A stretch of 64,000 nucleotides of DNA from Henriciella mobilis. Its GTDB lineage: Bacteria; Pseudomonadota; Alphaproteobacteria; Caulobacterales; Hyphomonadaceae. A program made the translations under genes and the position numbers. Below, piece after piece: positions 37,150 to 45,801 of the stretch. Each line of letters opens with the position of its first letter. The first letter of the stretch is position 1. A model generated the notes under the pieces. That model ran no database searches, was not told where the DNA came from, and saw only the letters and a list, made by a program, of their open reading frames with translations. Where the stretch lies: contig NZ_QWFZ01000017.1 of assembly GCF_003576315.1 (NCBI RefSeq), forward strand, positions 62,001 to 126,000, given 5' to 3'.

Positions 37150-38580
37150 GTGTCCATCCTGATCACGATTTTCGGATTTGTCCGTCGGGCCGCCGTGGCG
37201 CTGTCATTCGTAGCAGCAGGCGTTCAGGGGCAAGTCGTTGCGCAAACCAGAGAGAACCTTCTCGCGCCTTATCTGGTCGCACCGGGCGACGACTTCCTGA
37301 TCAATGGCGTGATGATCCCCGGTTTTGAGGACGATACTGGCCGCGTCCCCCGGGACATTCTGTTCCTGAACGGTCGGATAGCCGGACTGGGCGCTGCCGG
37401 AACGCTCGCGGCACCCGACCACGTCTTGCGCATAGACGGGCGCGGCAAGTCGCTGCTGCCCGGCCTTGTCGGCATGCATAATCATCTGCATATGCCCGGC
37501 GCGCCATCCATGGGCGATGTTGCGGCCCGCCTCTACCTTGCCTCGGGCGTGACGACGATCCAGACGGCCGGCAGCGCTGATCCGATTGGGGAGTTGAGGC
37601 TTGCCCGGGAGATTGAGCGGGGAACTGTCCCCGGCCCCCGAATCCTGGCCTCAGCGCCGTACATCACCGGGCCAGGCGGCAATGCGCCGATGGACAAGCC
37701 CGCCGATGCGGAGGCCGCGCGCCGCTTCGTGGACGAATGGGCTGATCGCGGGGTCAGCACAATCAAGCTCTACCGGCATACCGACTCCGACATCGCAGCC
37801 ATCATCATCGACCAGGCGCACAAGCGCGGTCTGCGTGTGACGGGCCATCTCTGTTCGATCACCTATGCAGAGGCTGCCGAAATGGGCATCGATGGCCTGG
37901 AGCACGGCTTGCACCCGGCGAGCGACATGGTGCCGGACAAACCCCGTGGCGTCTGTGTGCCCAGTCTCGACGCAAAGGCAGCGATGGACATTGACGATCC
38001 GCAGATCCGCTCCCTGATCGAGACGCTGGTCAGCAAGGGTGTCGAATTGACGTCGACACTGGCCATCCTGGAGTCGCGTTTTCCGCATCGTCCGCAGGCA
38101 GATGAGCGCGCACTAAAGCTGCTTGCGCCACAACTGGCCGACGCCGCCCGCGCGCGGACGAAGGCGATGAATGAGAGCGCAGCAACGCCATCGACTGACC
38201 CGGCCTATTGGAGCCTCCTGACGGCGTTCGAGCGCCGCTTTGTGGAGGCGGGCGGGCGGCTGCTGGCGGGGCCGGATACCGGGCGCCACGTCTTGCCGGG
38301 CCTTGGCGATCAGCGAAACTTCGAGCTCCTGCGGGAAGCAGGATTCTCGACCTCGCAGACGATTGCCATCATGTCGCTCAATGGTGCGCGGGCGCTGGGC
38401 CTCGATGATGAGATCGGGCGGATCGAGCCGGGCTATCGGGCTGACCTGGTCCTGGTCGTTGGAGACATTGAGGCGGACCCGGCGGCCATTCGCAACATCG
38501 AAATCGTGTTCAAGGCCGGACGCGCATACGATCCGAAGCGGCTGACAGACGGGCTCGAGGGCCGGGTCGGCCTGCCATAG
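37150..38580 (+). CDS. secreted amidohydrolase family protein
   Basis: A 476-residue metal-dependent hydrolase. A hydrophobic N-terminus (about 5-30) suggests export. The first metal motif is GMHNHLHMP (HxH), a Lys appears in STIKLYRH, His ligands in VTGHLCS and GLEHGLH, and the catalytic Asp in GPDTGRH. The C-terminal composite beta domain (GRIEPGYRADLVLV) is typical of imidazolonepropionase/prolidase-like amidohydrolases. The substrate is unknown. GTG at 37150 has a GCGAGAG ribosome binding site. Confidence 0.85.
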   Translation: MSILITIFGFVRRAAVALSFVAAGVQGQVVAQTRENLLAPYLVAPGDDFLINGVMIPGFEDDTGRVPRDILFLNGRIAGLGAAGTLAAPDHVLRIDGRGKSLLPGLVGMHNHLHMPGAPSMGDVAARLYLASGVTTIQTAGSADPIGELRLAREIERGTVPGPRILASAPYITGPGGNAPMDKPADAEAARRFVDEWADRGVSTIKLYRHTDSDIAAIIIDQAHKRGLRVTGHLCSITYAEAAEMGIDGLEHGLHPASDMVPDKPRGVCVPSLDAKAAMDIDDPQIRSLIETLVSKGVELTSTLAILESRFPHRPQADERALKLLAPQLADAARARTKAMNESAATPSTDPAYWSLLTAFERRFVEAGGRLLAGPDTGRHVLPGLGDQRNFELLREAGFSTSQTIAIMSLNGARALGLDDEIGRIEPGYRADLVLVVGDIEADPAAIRNIEIVFKAGRAYDPKRLTDGLEGRVGLP

Positions 38581-38636
38581 GTCGCAGGAATGAACCGGGG
38601 CTGGAGCTCGGTGAGCGATCTGCCTATGGATGTCCT

Positions 38637-39080
38637 ATGGCAGGCAACCCTGACACCCTCACCCGGCCATCGGCACTCGCCATGATCGGTGATCCTGCGC
38701 CGGAAGAGGCCGGTCGGTGGGAGGTGCACCTGGCATACCGGCTGGTCTCGTCGAACTCCGTCGTCGACCTCCGGGCCATCGCGGATTTCGTCCAGATCGA
38801 CAGTGCTTTCAGCGGACAGACCACCGTGGATTTCCAGATCGGGGATGTCACAAAATACAGCGTCGAGGCCGATGTCGAGGGTGAGCTGACCGGCAATCTC
38901 GTCCTGCTCGACCTGCATATGCATGAGGGCACGCTCAGCGTTTCCCCCTTTTTCTGTACCGGCGAAGCGAAGACCGAGGGCGAGCGCTATGAGGGCAAAT
39001 GGCATATGCCCTGCCTCAAGCCGGATACGTGCGGCTGTGAGGGTGACGACGGCTACTTCTCGCTGACCCGCGTCGGATAG
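38637..39080 (+). CDS. hypothetical protein with a C-terminal Cys cluster
   Basis: A 147-residue soluble, strand-rich protein that I do not recognise. The last 30 residues contain HMPCLKPDTCGCEGDDGYFS, a C-x5-C-x-C cluster that could bind a metal, and another Cys lies 24 residues before. A second ATG at 38682 could be the true start. It sits between the amidohydrolase and the S10 peptidase in the same direction. GC and codon use look like the neighbours, so it is likely real. Confidence 0.6.
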   Translation: MAGNPDTLTRPSALAMIGDPAPEEAGRWEVHLAYRLVSSNSVVDLRAIADFVQIDSAFSGQTTVDFQIGDVTKYSVEADVEGELTGNLVLLDLHMHEGTLSVSPFFCTGEAKTEGERYEGKWHMPCLKPDTCGCEGDDGYFSLTRVG

Positions 39081-39147
39081 CGCCCTTGCCCGCCTGCTGA
39101 TTAGCGTGTGAATGGAGCCATCCGAATTTGAGTTGAGGGGATCGATC

Positions 39148-40674
39148 ATGCGCAGATTTCTGGTGGCCTGCCTGGTGGCGACGTCGGCGGCGGGTCTTGC
39201 CTGGGCCGATGAGGCTGGAGCAGACAAGGCCGAAGCGGCGGCAGAGCCCATCCCCGAACCGGTGATGTTCGAGACGGCCCATCGCGGCACGTTCAACGGC
39301 ACGCGGGTCAACTACACGGTCGAGGCCGGCGAAACCTATATCGACAATGAAGATGGCGAGCCGGCCGCAAGCCTCTTCACCATCTCCTATGTGAAAGAGG
39401 GTGCGGGCCCGCAGCGGCCTGTGGCCTTCGTGTTCAATGGCGGGCCGGGCTCGGCCTCGGTCTTGCTGCATCTTGGACTGCTCGGGCCAAAGCGCGCCGT
39501 CGTTGCGAGCAATGCCGACGCCGATGATGGCGCAGCGCCCTATCGCATGGTCGACAATCCAGAAAGCCTGCTCGATGTCTCCGACCTTGTCTTCATCGAC
39601 CCGGTCGGCACCGGCTTCAGCCGGGCCATCGGTGAGGGTGAAGGCAAGGATTACTGGAACGAGGATGGCGACAAGGGCTCGATTGCCGAGTTCATCCGCC
39701 TCTGGCTGAACAAGCACAAGCGCTGGAATGCGCCGAAATACATCATTGGGGAAAGCTTCGGCACGACGCGCGCGGCCTATCTGGCCGAAGAATTGTCGAC
39801 CGGGGATGTCGATATCGCCCTCAATGGCCTGCTGCTGATCTCGCAGGCGCTGGACTATCAGGGCTCGACCTCGGTCCACGACAATGTCTATTCCTACATC
39901 ACCTACCTGCCGAGCATGGCGGCGGCCGCGCAGTATCACGGCAAGGCCGGGCAGGGCGTGCCTCAGGACCAGTTCCTGGCCGAAGCCCGCACGTTCGCGC
40001 GTGACGACTATGGCCCGGCCCTGCTGAAAGGTGCGCGGCTGACGGAGACCGAGCATGCGCGCATCCGCGACCGGCTTGCCTACTTCACCGGCCTTGATCC
40101 GGCCTATATCGAGACCTCCGACCTGCGCATCCTGATGCCGCGCTTCCAGAAAGAGCTGCTGCGCGATGAGGGCCTCGCCATCGGGCGCCTCGACGGTCGC
40201 TATGCAGGCGATGAAGCCGATGACGCCGCCGAAACCCCGTCCGGCGACGCGGCGAGCTATTTCGTGTCCTCGGCCTATTCGGCGCTGATGAACCAGTACC
40301 TTCTCGGTGATCTCAAGGTTGAGATGGACCGGCCCTATATCGCCTCCAGCGGTGAGGTCGGCAGCGGCTGGAAATACGGCCCGGAGGATGGCGCCTGGGA
40401 ACCGCACTATGTGAATTCCGCCCGGCAGCTGACCACGGCCATGCGCCGTAACACGGCGATGCAGGTCTGGGTGGCGAATGGCTATTACGACATGATCACG
40501 CCCTTCTTCGATGCCGAGATGACCTTTGCGCGCTATGGTATTCCGCAGGACCGGGTGACGATGAGCTACTATCCGGCCGGCCACATGATGTACCTGCACG
40601 AGCCGTCTCTCGAAGCGATCAGCGAAGACATGCGCGCCTTCCTGCGCGGCGAGCTGGAGGATGCACGCCCCTGA
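39148..40674 (+). CDS. S10 family serine carboxypeptidase-like protein
   Basis: A 508-residue secreted alpha/beta hydrolase. The signal peptide ends near GLAWADE. The oxyanion segment NGGPGSASVLLHLG, the catalytic Ser in GESFGTTRAAYLAE, the Asp in VANGYYDMITP and the His in YPAGHMMYL are all present. S10 enzymes remove C-terminal residues at acidic pH; bacterial members of this long subgroup are periplasmic and poorly studied. GAGGGG before the ATG at 39148 fixes the start. Confidence 0.9.
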   Translation: MRRFLVACLVATSAAGLAWADEAGADKAEAAAEPIPEPVMFETAHRGTFNGTRVNYTVEAGETYIDNEDGEPAASLFTISYVKEGAGPQRPVAFVFNGGPGSASVLLHLGLLGPKRAVVASNADADDGAAPYRMVDNPESLLDVSDLVFIDPVGTGFSRAIGEGEGKDYWNEDGDKGSIAEFIRLWLNKHKRWNAPKYIIGESFGTTRAAYLAEELSTGDVDIALNGLLLISQALDYQGSTSVHDNVYSYITYLPSMAAAAQYHGKAGQGVPQDQFLAEARTFARDDYGPALLKGARLTETEHARIRDRLAYFTGLDPAYIETSDLRILMPRFQKELLRDEGLAIGRLDGRYAGDEADDAAETPSGDAASYFVSSAYSALMNQYLLGDLKVEMDRPYIASSGEVGSGWKYGPEDGAWEPHYVNSARQLTTAMRRNTAMQVWVANGYYDMITPFFDAEMTFARYGIPQDRVTMSYYPAGHMMYLHEPSLEAISEDMRAFLRGELEDARP

Positions 40675-40690
40675 CAGGGGGCGCTTTCGA

Positions 40691-41782
40691 TCAGCCCAGG
40701 CTGACCTGCACCGCCGCGAGACCGAAATAGGTGACCAGGATGGCCGCACCCTCGAAGCCAATGCCGCGGCGCTCGCGCATGATCAGGCCCATCAGGAGGA
40801 TGGCGGTGATGATGATCGCACCCATCATCATCAGTCCGTCGGCCTGCGACATCGCATGATAGATCGAGCCATCGCGATAGGCCGCATCCGACAGGGACAG
40901 GAAGAGGACGTCGAAGGTGTTGCCGCCGATGATCCCGCCGACTGCCAGCTGCAGCGCACCGCGCCGCACGGCCGCCATCGTCGTGACGAGTTCGGGCAGG
41001 GAGGTGGCAACCGCGGTCATCAACGCGCCGACCACGGTCTGCGAAATGCCGAGTTCCACCGAGATCGTCTCGCCGGCCCGCGCAATGGCGAAGCCGCTGA
41101 CGGCAAGGATCAGGCTGAGCCCGGCAAATGTCGCGGCCATCAGCCAGAGCGGGCGGGCATGGGCGGCGGCTTCATCAGGGGCATCGGCGCGGGTTTCGGG
41201 CGTGCTTTGCGGGCGCCACATCGGCGTGTTGTTCAATGACACGGCGGCACGCGCCCCGAACAGGTAGATCACGAAGAGCAGGATGGAGACCGGGTGGATC
41301 GCGAACAGCGTGACCGGCGGAGCATAGGCCGCGCCAAGCGGCAGCGCCACCATCAGGACGAGCATCGCCGCCATCAGGAGGTTGTTCGCGTCAGCGGCGG
41401 CATGCTCAAGATTGGCCCGCCGGTGCAGCATGTCAGCGAGGACGAGGAAGGTCGTCTGCGCGGTGATCCCGCCAACCGCATTGGAGAGGGCGAGCGACGC
41501 CTGTCCATCCAGCGCGGCGGTTACCGACGTCACGATGCCGGAGAGCGATGTGCTCCCCCCCAGCAGGACCCCGCCAAACACCGCTTCGCCAAGGCCTGTC
41601 CGGTCGGCCAGCCGGTCGGCTTCACCGGTGATCGCGACACCGGCCAGCGTCACCACACCGGCGGCGGCGATCAGGATTGCAATGGCGATTTCGAGCGAAA
41701 TGGACGGACCTCTCCTGGCGAACCGGACACGCAAGGGCAATGTCTTCAGGGCACGAAGGTTCCGCCCGGACGAGAGCGCCAA
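40691..41782 (-). CDS. sodium/calcium antiporter-like membrane protein (CaCA superfamily)
   Basis: Up to 363 residues, about ten membrane helices in two inverted halves. The alpha repeats appear as GLGEAVFGGVLLGGSTSLSG and GISQTVVGALMTAVATSLPE, followed by GNTFDVLFLSLSD; the first carries Ser where classical exchangers have Glu. Ion specificity is unclear. The start is uncertain: TTG at 41782 has no ribosome binding site and lies against a hairpin, while AGGAGAGG at 41709-41716 sits seven bases before an ATT codon at 41701, just where helix 1 begins, which would give 336 residues. Confidence 0.8.
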   Translation of the reverse strand: MALSSGRNLRALKTLPLRVRFARRGPSISLEIAIAILIAAAGVVTLAGVAITGEADRLADRTGLGEAVFGGVLLGGSTSLSGIVTSVTAALDGQASLALSNAVGGITAQTTFLVLADMLHRRANLEHAAADANNLLMAAMLVLMVALPLGAAYAPPVTLFAIHPVSILLFVIYLFGARAAVSLNNTPMWRPQSTPETRADAPDEAAAHARPLWLMAATFAGLSLILAVSGFAIARAGETISVELGISQTVVGALMTAVATSLPELVTTMAAVRRGALQLAVGGIIGGNTFDVLFLSLSDAAYRDGSIYHAMSQADGLMMMGAIIITAILLMGLIMRERRGIGFEGAAILVTYFGLAAVQVSLG

Positions 41783-41786
41783 GAGC

Positions 41787-41829
41787 GGCTGCCCGGCATG
41801 GCCCCTCGTTACAGGCCAGCCGGGCAGCC
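41787..41829 (-). terminator. strong hairpin between the 84-residue gene and the antiporter gene
   Basis: GGCTGCCCGGC (41787-41797) pairs with GCCGGGCAGCC (41819-41829); inside it TGGCC (41799-41803) pairs with GGCCA (41814-41818). The result is about 16 bp with one bulged A and a ten-base loop. It follows the small minus-strand gene and has no clear U tract. Confidence 0.5.
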
Positions 41830-41842
41830 CAGCGGCCGCGGC

Positions 41843-42097
41843 CTATTTCGCGATGGGGTTGCGAACGGCGCGGCGCTGTTCCTGCAGCTCCAGAGTGGTT
41901 GCGTGTTGCTCAAGGACCCCACCGGCCAGGCGGTAGCATTGCACCGCGTCTACCGCTTCGCCGGTGTGAAGCCCGGGTTCGTCCGAGATGATGCTGGCCG
42001 CGCCGATGATCACGGGCGCAAGGATCGAGGCGGTGAGGACCGCGAGGACCAGTTCTCTTCCCAGCCCAGCCAAGCGGCTCGTGTTCACCTGGGTCAT
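41843..42097 (-). CDS. small single-helix protein, 84 residues
   Basis: A small protein with one hydrophobic segment at about 15-35 (LVLAVLTASILAPVIIGAAS) and a polar C-terminal part containing one Cys. It could be a signal peptide or a membrane anchor. A good ribosome binding site (AGAGGAG) precedes the ATG. It is divergent from the GlxA-type regulator gene, with a dyad between them, so it may be a target of that regulator. I do not recognise the family. Confidence 0.6.
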   Translation of the reverse strand: MTQVNTSRLAGLGRELVLAVLTASILAPVIIGAASIISDEPGLHTGEAVDAVQCYRLAGGVLEQHATTLELQEQRRAVRNPIAK

Positions 42098-42165
42098 CTC
42101 TCGTCTCCTCTGCAGGTTCCGTCCTTGTCTGCATCGAAACTAGGGGGTTGAAGCCGGCGCCTGTA

Positions 42166-42181
42166 TTGGCAATAATGCCAA
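42166..42181. promoter_or_regulatory. palindromic site between GlxA-type regulator and small ORF
   Basis: TTGGCAATAATGCCAA is a perfect 6+4+6 dyad in the divergent intergenic region. It is a plausible operator for the adjacent AraC/GlxA-type regulator (inference). Confidence 0.5.
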
Positions 42182-42229
42182 CAGTTGGTGGATTTTCGCC
42201 AAAGTGAGGCCCGACACGAGGAGGAAGCC

Positions 42230-43225
42230 ATGGCTGACGGCGCCGCAAAGCCGCACCGCATCGTGACCCTCGTCTATGACCGGTTCTGGCCGTTCGAGTT
42301 CGGGATCGCGGTCGAGGTATTCGGCTGGTCGCGGCCGGAAATCCTCGGCATCCCCTGGTATGACTTCAAGGTCGCCGGTCCGGGCGGGCCTGTGCGAAGC
42401 CTCGGCGCTTTCTCGCTGACGCCGGATCATTGCTATGACATTGCGGCTGAGGCCGACACGCTCATCGTCCCGGCCTGGCGGGAGGTCGATGAAATCCCGC
42501 CGGACGACGTCCTCGAGGCGGTTCGCCGCGCGCACAAGGCGGGCGCACGGATCGTTTCCTACTGTACAGGTAGTTTCGTGCTCGGGCATGCCGGCCTGCT
42601 GAAAGGGCGACGGGCAACCACGCACTGGCGCTACATGCAGGGCTTCAAACAGGCCTTTCCCGACACCAAGGCGACCGAGGACGTGCTCTACGTCGATGAT
42701 GGTGAGATCATTACGTCAGCAGGCAGCAGCGCGGCCCTCGATGCCAGCCTTCATATCATTCGCACTGACTTTGGCAGTGAGATCGCCAATCGCATTGCGC
42801 GCAGCCTTGTCACGCCGCCCCATCGCGAAGGCAGTCAGGCCCAATACATCGAAGCGCCTTACCAGGAGCGGGCTGGCCAGTCTGTCGCTGTTGTCCTCGA
42901 CTGGGCCCGCGAGCGCCTCGATCAGGTCATCGAGATTGGCGAGATGGCGGCCTTCTCCGGCATGAGCGAGCGCACCTTCCTGCGCCGCTTCCGAGAGGGG
43001 ACGGGTACAACGCCGCTAAAATGGCTACGCCGCGAGCGCGTCCTGCGGGCAATGAGCCTGCTGGAAAAGACGCAGCTTCCGCTGTCTGATGTTTCGCACC
43101 AGTGCGGGTTCGGTTCCTTCGAGACCTTCCGCGCCGCTTTCCGAGAAATTGCGGGCATCACCCCGCACGCCTATCGCAAGCGCTTCGAGTGCGGGATCAG
43201 CCGGGCCGGGGCGCCGGCCGACTAG
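42230..43225 (+). CDS. GlxA family (DJ-1/PfpI + AraC) transcriptional regulator
   Basis: A 331-residue regulator. The N-terminal ~190 residues are a class I glutamine amidotransferase-like DJ-1/PfpI domain with the Cys elbow in IVSYCTGSFVLGHAGLL. The C-terminal part is an AraC helix-turn-helix pair (MAAFSGMSERTFLRRFREGT, then LSDVSHQCGFGSFETFRAAF). Such proteins often control amine or nitrogen metabolism. GAGGAGGAAG decides the start at 42230. The gene converges on the MaoC gene with overlapping CTAG stops. Confidence 0.92.
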   Translation: MADGAAKPHRIVTLVYDRFWPFEFGIAVEVFGWSRPEILGIPWYDFKVAGPGGPVRSLGAFSLTPDHCYDIAAEADTLIVPAWREVDEIPPDDVLEAVRRAHKAGARIVSYCTGSFVLGHAGLLKGRRATTHWRYMQGFKQAFPDTKATEDVLYVDDGEIITSAGSSAALDASLHIIRTDFGSEIANRIARSLVTPPHREGSQAQYIEAPYQERAGQSVAVVLDWARERLDQVIEIGEMAAFSGMSERTFLRRFREGTGTTPLKWLRRERVLRAMSLLEKTQLPLSDVSHQCGFGSFETFRAAFREIAGITPHAYRKRFECGISRAGAPAD

Positions 43226-43692
43226 TCCTCGACAGGCGCGTCCGGGTCGCGCACCCGGATGAGGCCATTGCCGATCATGCTCATGACCAGCTCGTCATCC
43301 TGGTTGAAGACACGTGTTTCGGATTTGGTAAGCCCCATATCGGGCCGGCTCTTCATCCGCCGTTTGGAAATCAGCTCCGACTCAGTGCGCAGCGTGTCGC
43401 CCGGATAGACCGGCTTGATCCATTTCAGCTCGTCAATGCCGGGTGAGCCAAGGCCGGCCTGCGGCTCGCCGGCCTGGAAGGTCTCGACCATCAGGCGCAT
43501 CGTCATCGCCGCCGTATGCCAGCCCGATGCGGACAGCCGCCCGAAAAAGGTCTGCTTTGCAGCCTCGTCATCGAGGTGGAAGGGCTGGGGATCGTACTTG
43601 CCCGCAAATTCGATGACTTCCTCGCGCGTCACCTCATAGCTGCGCGGCGAGCGCGTGATGGTACCGATTTCCAGATCCTCGAAATACTTCAT
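43222..43692 (-). CDS. MaoC family dehydratase
   Basis: A 156-residue hot-dog-fold protein. The hydratase motif with catalytic Asp/His is seen as FAGKYDPQPFHLDDEAAKQT, followed by GWHTAAMTMRL and a ELKWIKPVYPGDTLRTESEL segment as in R-specific enoyl-CoA hydratases and MaoC proteins. The CoA-ester substrate is unknown. Confidence 0.9.
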   Translation of the reverse strand: MKYFEDLEIGTITRSPRSYEVTREEVIEFAGKYDPQPFHLDDEAAKQTFFGRLSASGWHTAAMTMRLMVETFQAGEPQAGLGSPGIDELKWIKPVYPGDTLRTESELISKRRMKSRPDMGLTKSETRVFNQDDELVMSMIGNGLIRVRDPDAPVED

Positions 43693-43725
43693 TCCCTGTC
43701 CTCGATGGTTTCCTGAAGGCCCTAA

Positions 43726-44304
43726 ATGACGAAGCGCCCGCCTTCCGCCAAGCCTGACGGTACGGCAGTCCGGCTTGCCAAGGCGCGGGGCGGCTGCTTC
43801 AAGCGGTGGATGAATACACTTCTTCCCATCGCAGCCGAGATCGGCGAGCGGCTGAAAGCGCGTGGCGAGACCGTCGCCATATCCGAATCGTCGTCTGGCG
43901 GCCTGATTTCGGCGGCGCTGCTGGCACAGCCGGGCGCATCGGCGTTCTATCGCGGCGGCGGTGTCATCTATACGCCGCAGGCCTTTCGCGGACTGATGGG
44001 GCTTGGCCGGGCCGACATCGAGGGCATGCGCTCATCGACCGAGCCCTATGCCCGCGTCCTGGCGCGTACCATTCGCGGCAAGCTGGACGCCAGCTGGGGC
44101 CTTTGTGAGACCGGTGCATCCGGGCCGTCCGGCAATCCATATGGCGATGCCGCTGGTCATACCTGCGTCGCGCTGATCGGCGAAGACGAGACCGGCCCGC
44201 TCGAACTGTCCCGCACGCTGGAGACGGGCTTGTCCGATCGCGAAGAGAATATGCGCCGGTTTGCCTATGAGGCGCTGCAACTGCTGCACAACGCCTTGAG
44301 CTGA
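43726..44304 (+). CDS. CinA C-terminal domain protein (nicotinamide-nucleotide amidase-like)
   Basis: A CinA_C/PncC-type amidohydrolase that opens NMN to nicotinic acid mononucleotide in characterised members. The motif AISESSSGGLISAALLAQPGAS carries the nucleophilic Ser region (usually AESCTGG; here SSSGG, so the Cys-Thr is replaced). GASGPSGNPYGDAAGHT follows. The ATG at 43726 has GAAGG upstream; homologues usually begin nearer the ATG at 43810, which lacks a clear site. It is divergent from the MaoC gene. Confidence 0.85.
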   Translation: MTKRPPSAKPDGTAVRLAKARGGCFKRWMNTLLPIAAEIGERLKARGETVAISESSSGGLISAALLAQPGASAFYRGGGVIYTPQAFRGLMGLGRADIEGMRSSTEPYARVLARTIRGKLDASWGLCETGASGPSGNPYGDAAGHTCVALIGEDETGPLELSRTLETGLSDREENMRRFAYEALQLLHNALS

Positions 44305-44319
44305 ACAAGGAGAACGCCC

Positions 44320-45144
44320 ATGGCCGCGACTGAAAGATGGACCTCCGGAGCGCCGGTTGTCGGCTATGCCTGGCCAGCAGACCAGCCGAAAGCCAACCTG
44401 TTGCTGCATCATGGCTATGGCGAATATGCCGAGCGGTTCGTTACGGGCCATGGCGGCCTTATTCCGGCGCTGAACGCGGCCGGGATCAGCGTCTATGCCT
44501 ATGACGCCATCGGCCATGGCCGCACACCCGGTCCGCGCGGGATGATCGACCTGAAACGGGCCGTCTCGCACCATCTGGCCGCGCGCAAGACCCTGGCAGG
44601 CGATCGCCGCCCGCTCTTCCTGTTCGGCCACTCGCTCGGCGGCCTGGTGACGGCGGCCAGCGCTGCGCACGATCCTGACGGAACAGCCGGCGTCGTGCTG
44701 AGCGCGCCCGCCTTGGAGATCGACGTCAATCCAGTGCTCCGTGCGATTGCCGGGGCCGTCGCGGCCATCGCGCCGACAGCCCGTCTGACCCCGCCGCTGG
44801 ACGCCGATGCCATCTCCCGCGACGCCGCTGTCGTCAACGCCTATCGCGACGATCCGATGGTCATAAAGCGCGCACCGGCTGCCCGGACGGGAGCGACGGC
44901 CTTCAAGGTACTCGATCGGGCCTGGCGCGAATTTGAGGGCTGGCAGCTGCCAGTGCTCGTCATCCACGGCGATGCGGACCGGCTCGTTCCGATCAGCGGC
45001 AGCCGCCGCTTTGTCGAGACGGTGCCGGCCAGCGACAAGACGCTTGAGGAATTCAAGGGCGGCTATCATGAGCTGCTCGACGACACCGACCGCAAGCGGG
45101 CGATGGAGACGGTGCTCGGCTGGCTGCGCGCGCGCCTGAATTGA
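44320..45144 (+). CDS. alpha/beta hydrolase (lysophospholipase/monoacylglycerol lipase-like)
   Basis: A 274-residue alpha/beta hydrolase. The nucleophile elbow is GHSLGG, the oxyanion region LLHHGYGEYAERF matches the monoacylglycerol lipase group (HGxGEH/Y), YDAIGHGRTPGPRG is the next hallmark, and the acid and His are in IHGDADRLVP and YHELLDDTD. It likely hydrolyses lipid esters in the cytosol. It lies 15 bases after the CinA-like gene and may be co-transcribed with it. Confidence 0.88.
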   Translation: MAATERWTSGAPVVGYAWPADQPKANLLLHHGYGEYAERFVTGHGGLIPALNAAGISVYAYDAIGHGRTPGPRGMIDLKRAVSHHLAARKTLAGDRRPLFLFGHSLGGLVTAASAAHDPDGTAGVVLSAPALEIDVNPVLRAIAGAVAAIAPTARLTPPLDADAISRDAAVVNAYRDDPMVIKRAPAARTGATAFKVLDRAWREFEGWQLPVLVIHGDADRLVPISGSRRFVETVPASDKTLEEFKGGYHELLDDTDRKRAMETVLGWLRARLN

Positions 45145-45210
45145 ACGCCGCCTTGACCCCGGCGCCGCGACGGACCTTACTGGCCGGCAGGCTGAGATGA
45201 GGGGGCAGGC

Positions 45211-45789
45211 GTGAAAATTATCCGGAATATTCGACGTGCCGGCCTGATCGCCGCCGCCGTGCTGGCCCTCGGCGCCGGGCCAGCGCTGGCCTGCTCCTGC
45301 GCACCGGCCGAAAGCGCCGAGGCCCAGGCGGCCGGGTATGACCTCGTCGCCGTGGTCACAGTCGGCGAAAGCTGGGCGCTGGAATCCGAGAGCGAGACGG
45401 CGGAGGCCGAGGCGTACAAGTCGTACCAGGACGAGAAGGCCGAGGCGCTACGGACCTATGCAGAGGCGCTGGCGGCGGGCGAGGATGTGCCGCCGCTGGC
45501 GGACTTCATGGACAATTTCTACAGCCAGTCCACCTACCGGCCGGCGCCTTATGTGATCGGGTCGCACCTTACCATGATGCATGTGCAGAGTGTGCTGAAG
45601 GGTGAGATGTCGCGTCACGTGGTCGTGAAATCGATGGACCCCGGCATGCCGGCCTGCGGCGTGCGCTATCGCCCGGGGGCGCAGGTGCTGTTGCTGGCGC
45701 AGGGCAGCAATGGCGTCTACCGCACCTCGATGTGCGACCGGGCGCAGTTCCCGCTCGAGGATTTTGAGGCAGCTCTCAACACCGAGTAG
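45211..45789 (+). CDS. secreted protein with a mature ACSC start (TIMP/NTR-like)
   Basis: A 192-residue protein. A signal peptide ends ALA and the mature chain begins CSCAPAES, as in bacterial tissue-inhibitor-of-metalloproteinase/netrin-module-like proteins. An Ala/Glu-rich helical insert (about 65-100) precedes strands (LTMMHVQSVLKGEMSRHVVV). Two further Cys (PACGVRY and TSMCDRAQF) match the expected disulfide partners, and YRPGAQVLLLAQG is typical of the fold. GTG at 45211 follows a GGGGG-type site. Its target is unknown. Confidence 0.72.
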   Translation: MKIIRNIRRAGLIAAAVLALGAGPALACSCAPAESAEAQAAGYDLVAVVTVGESWALESESETAEAEAYKSYQDEKAEALRTYAEALAAGEDVPPLADFMDNFYSQSTYRPAPYVIGSHLTMMHVQSVLKGEMSRHVVVKSMDPGMPACGVRYRPGAQVLLLAQGSNGVYRTSMCDRAQFPLEDFEAALNTE

Positions 45790-45801
45790 GAGGCAGGACG
45801 A

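Noticed and set aside
37150-38580. dapE as the gene after dapD
   Set aside because: The protein is an M38-type amidohydrolase with an HNH metal motif and export signal, not an M20 peptidase-fold desuccinylase.
39016-40761. Open frame of 581 codons on the minus strand across the S10 peptidase gene
   Set aside because: Antisense to a gene with all catalytic motifs; no ribosome binding site or recognisable domain.
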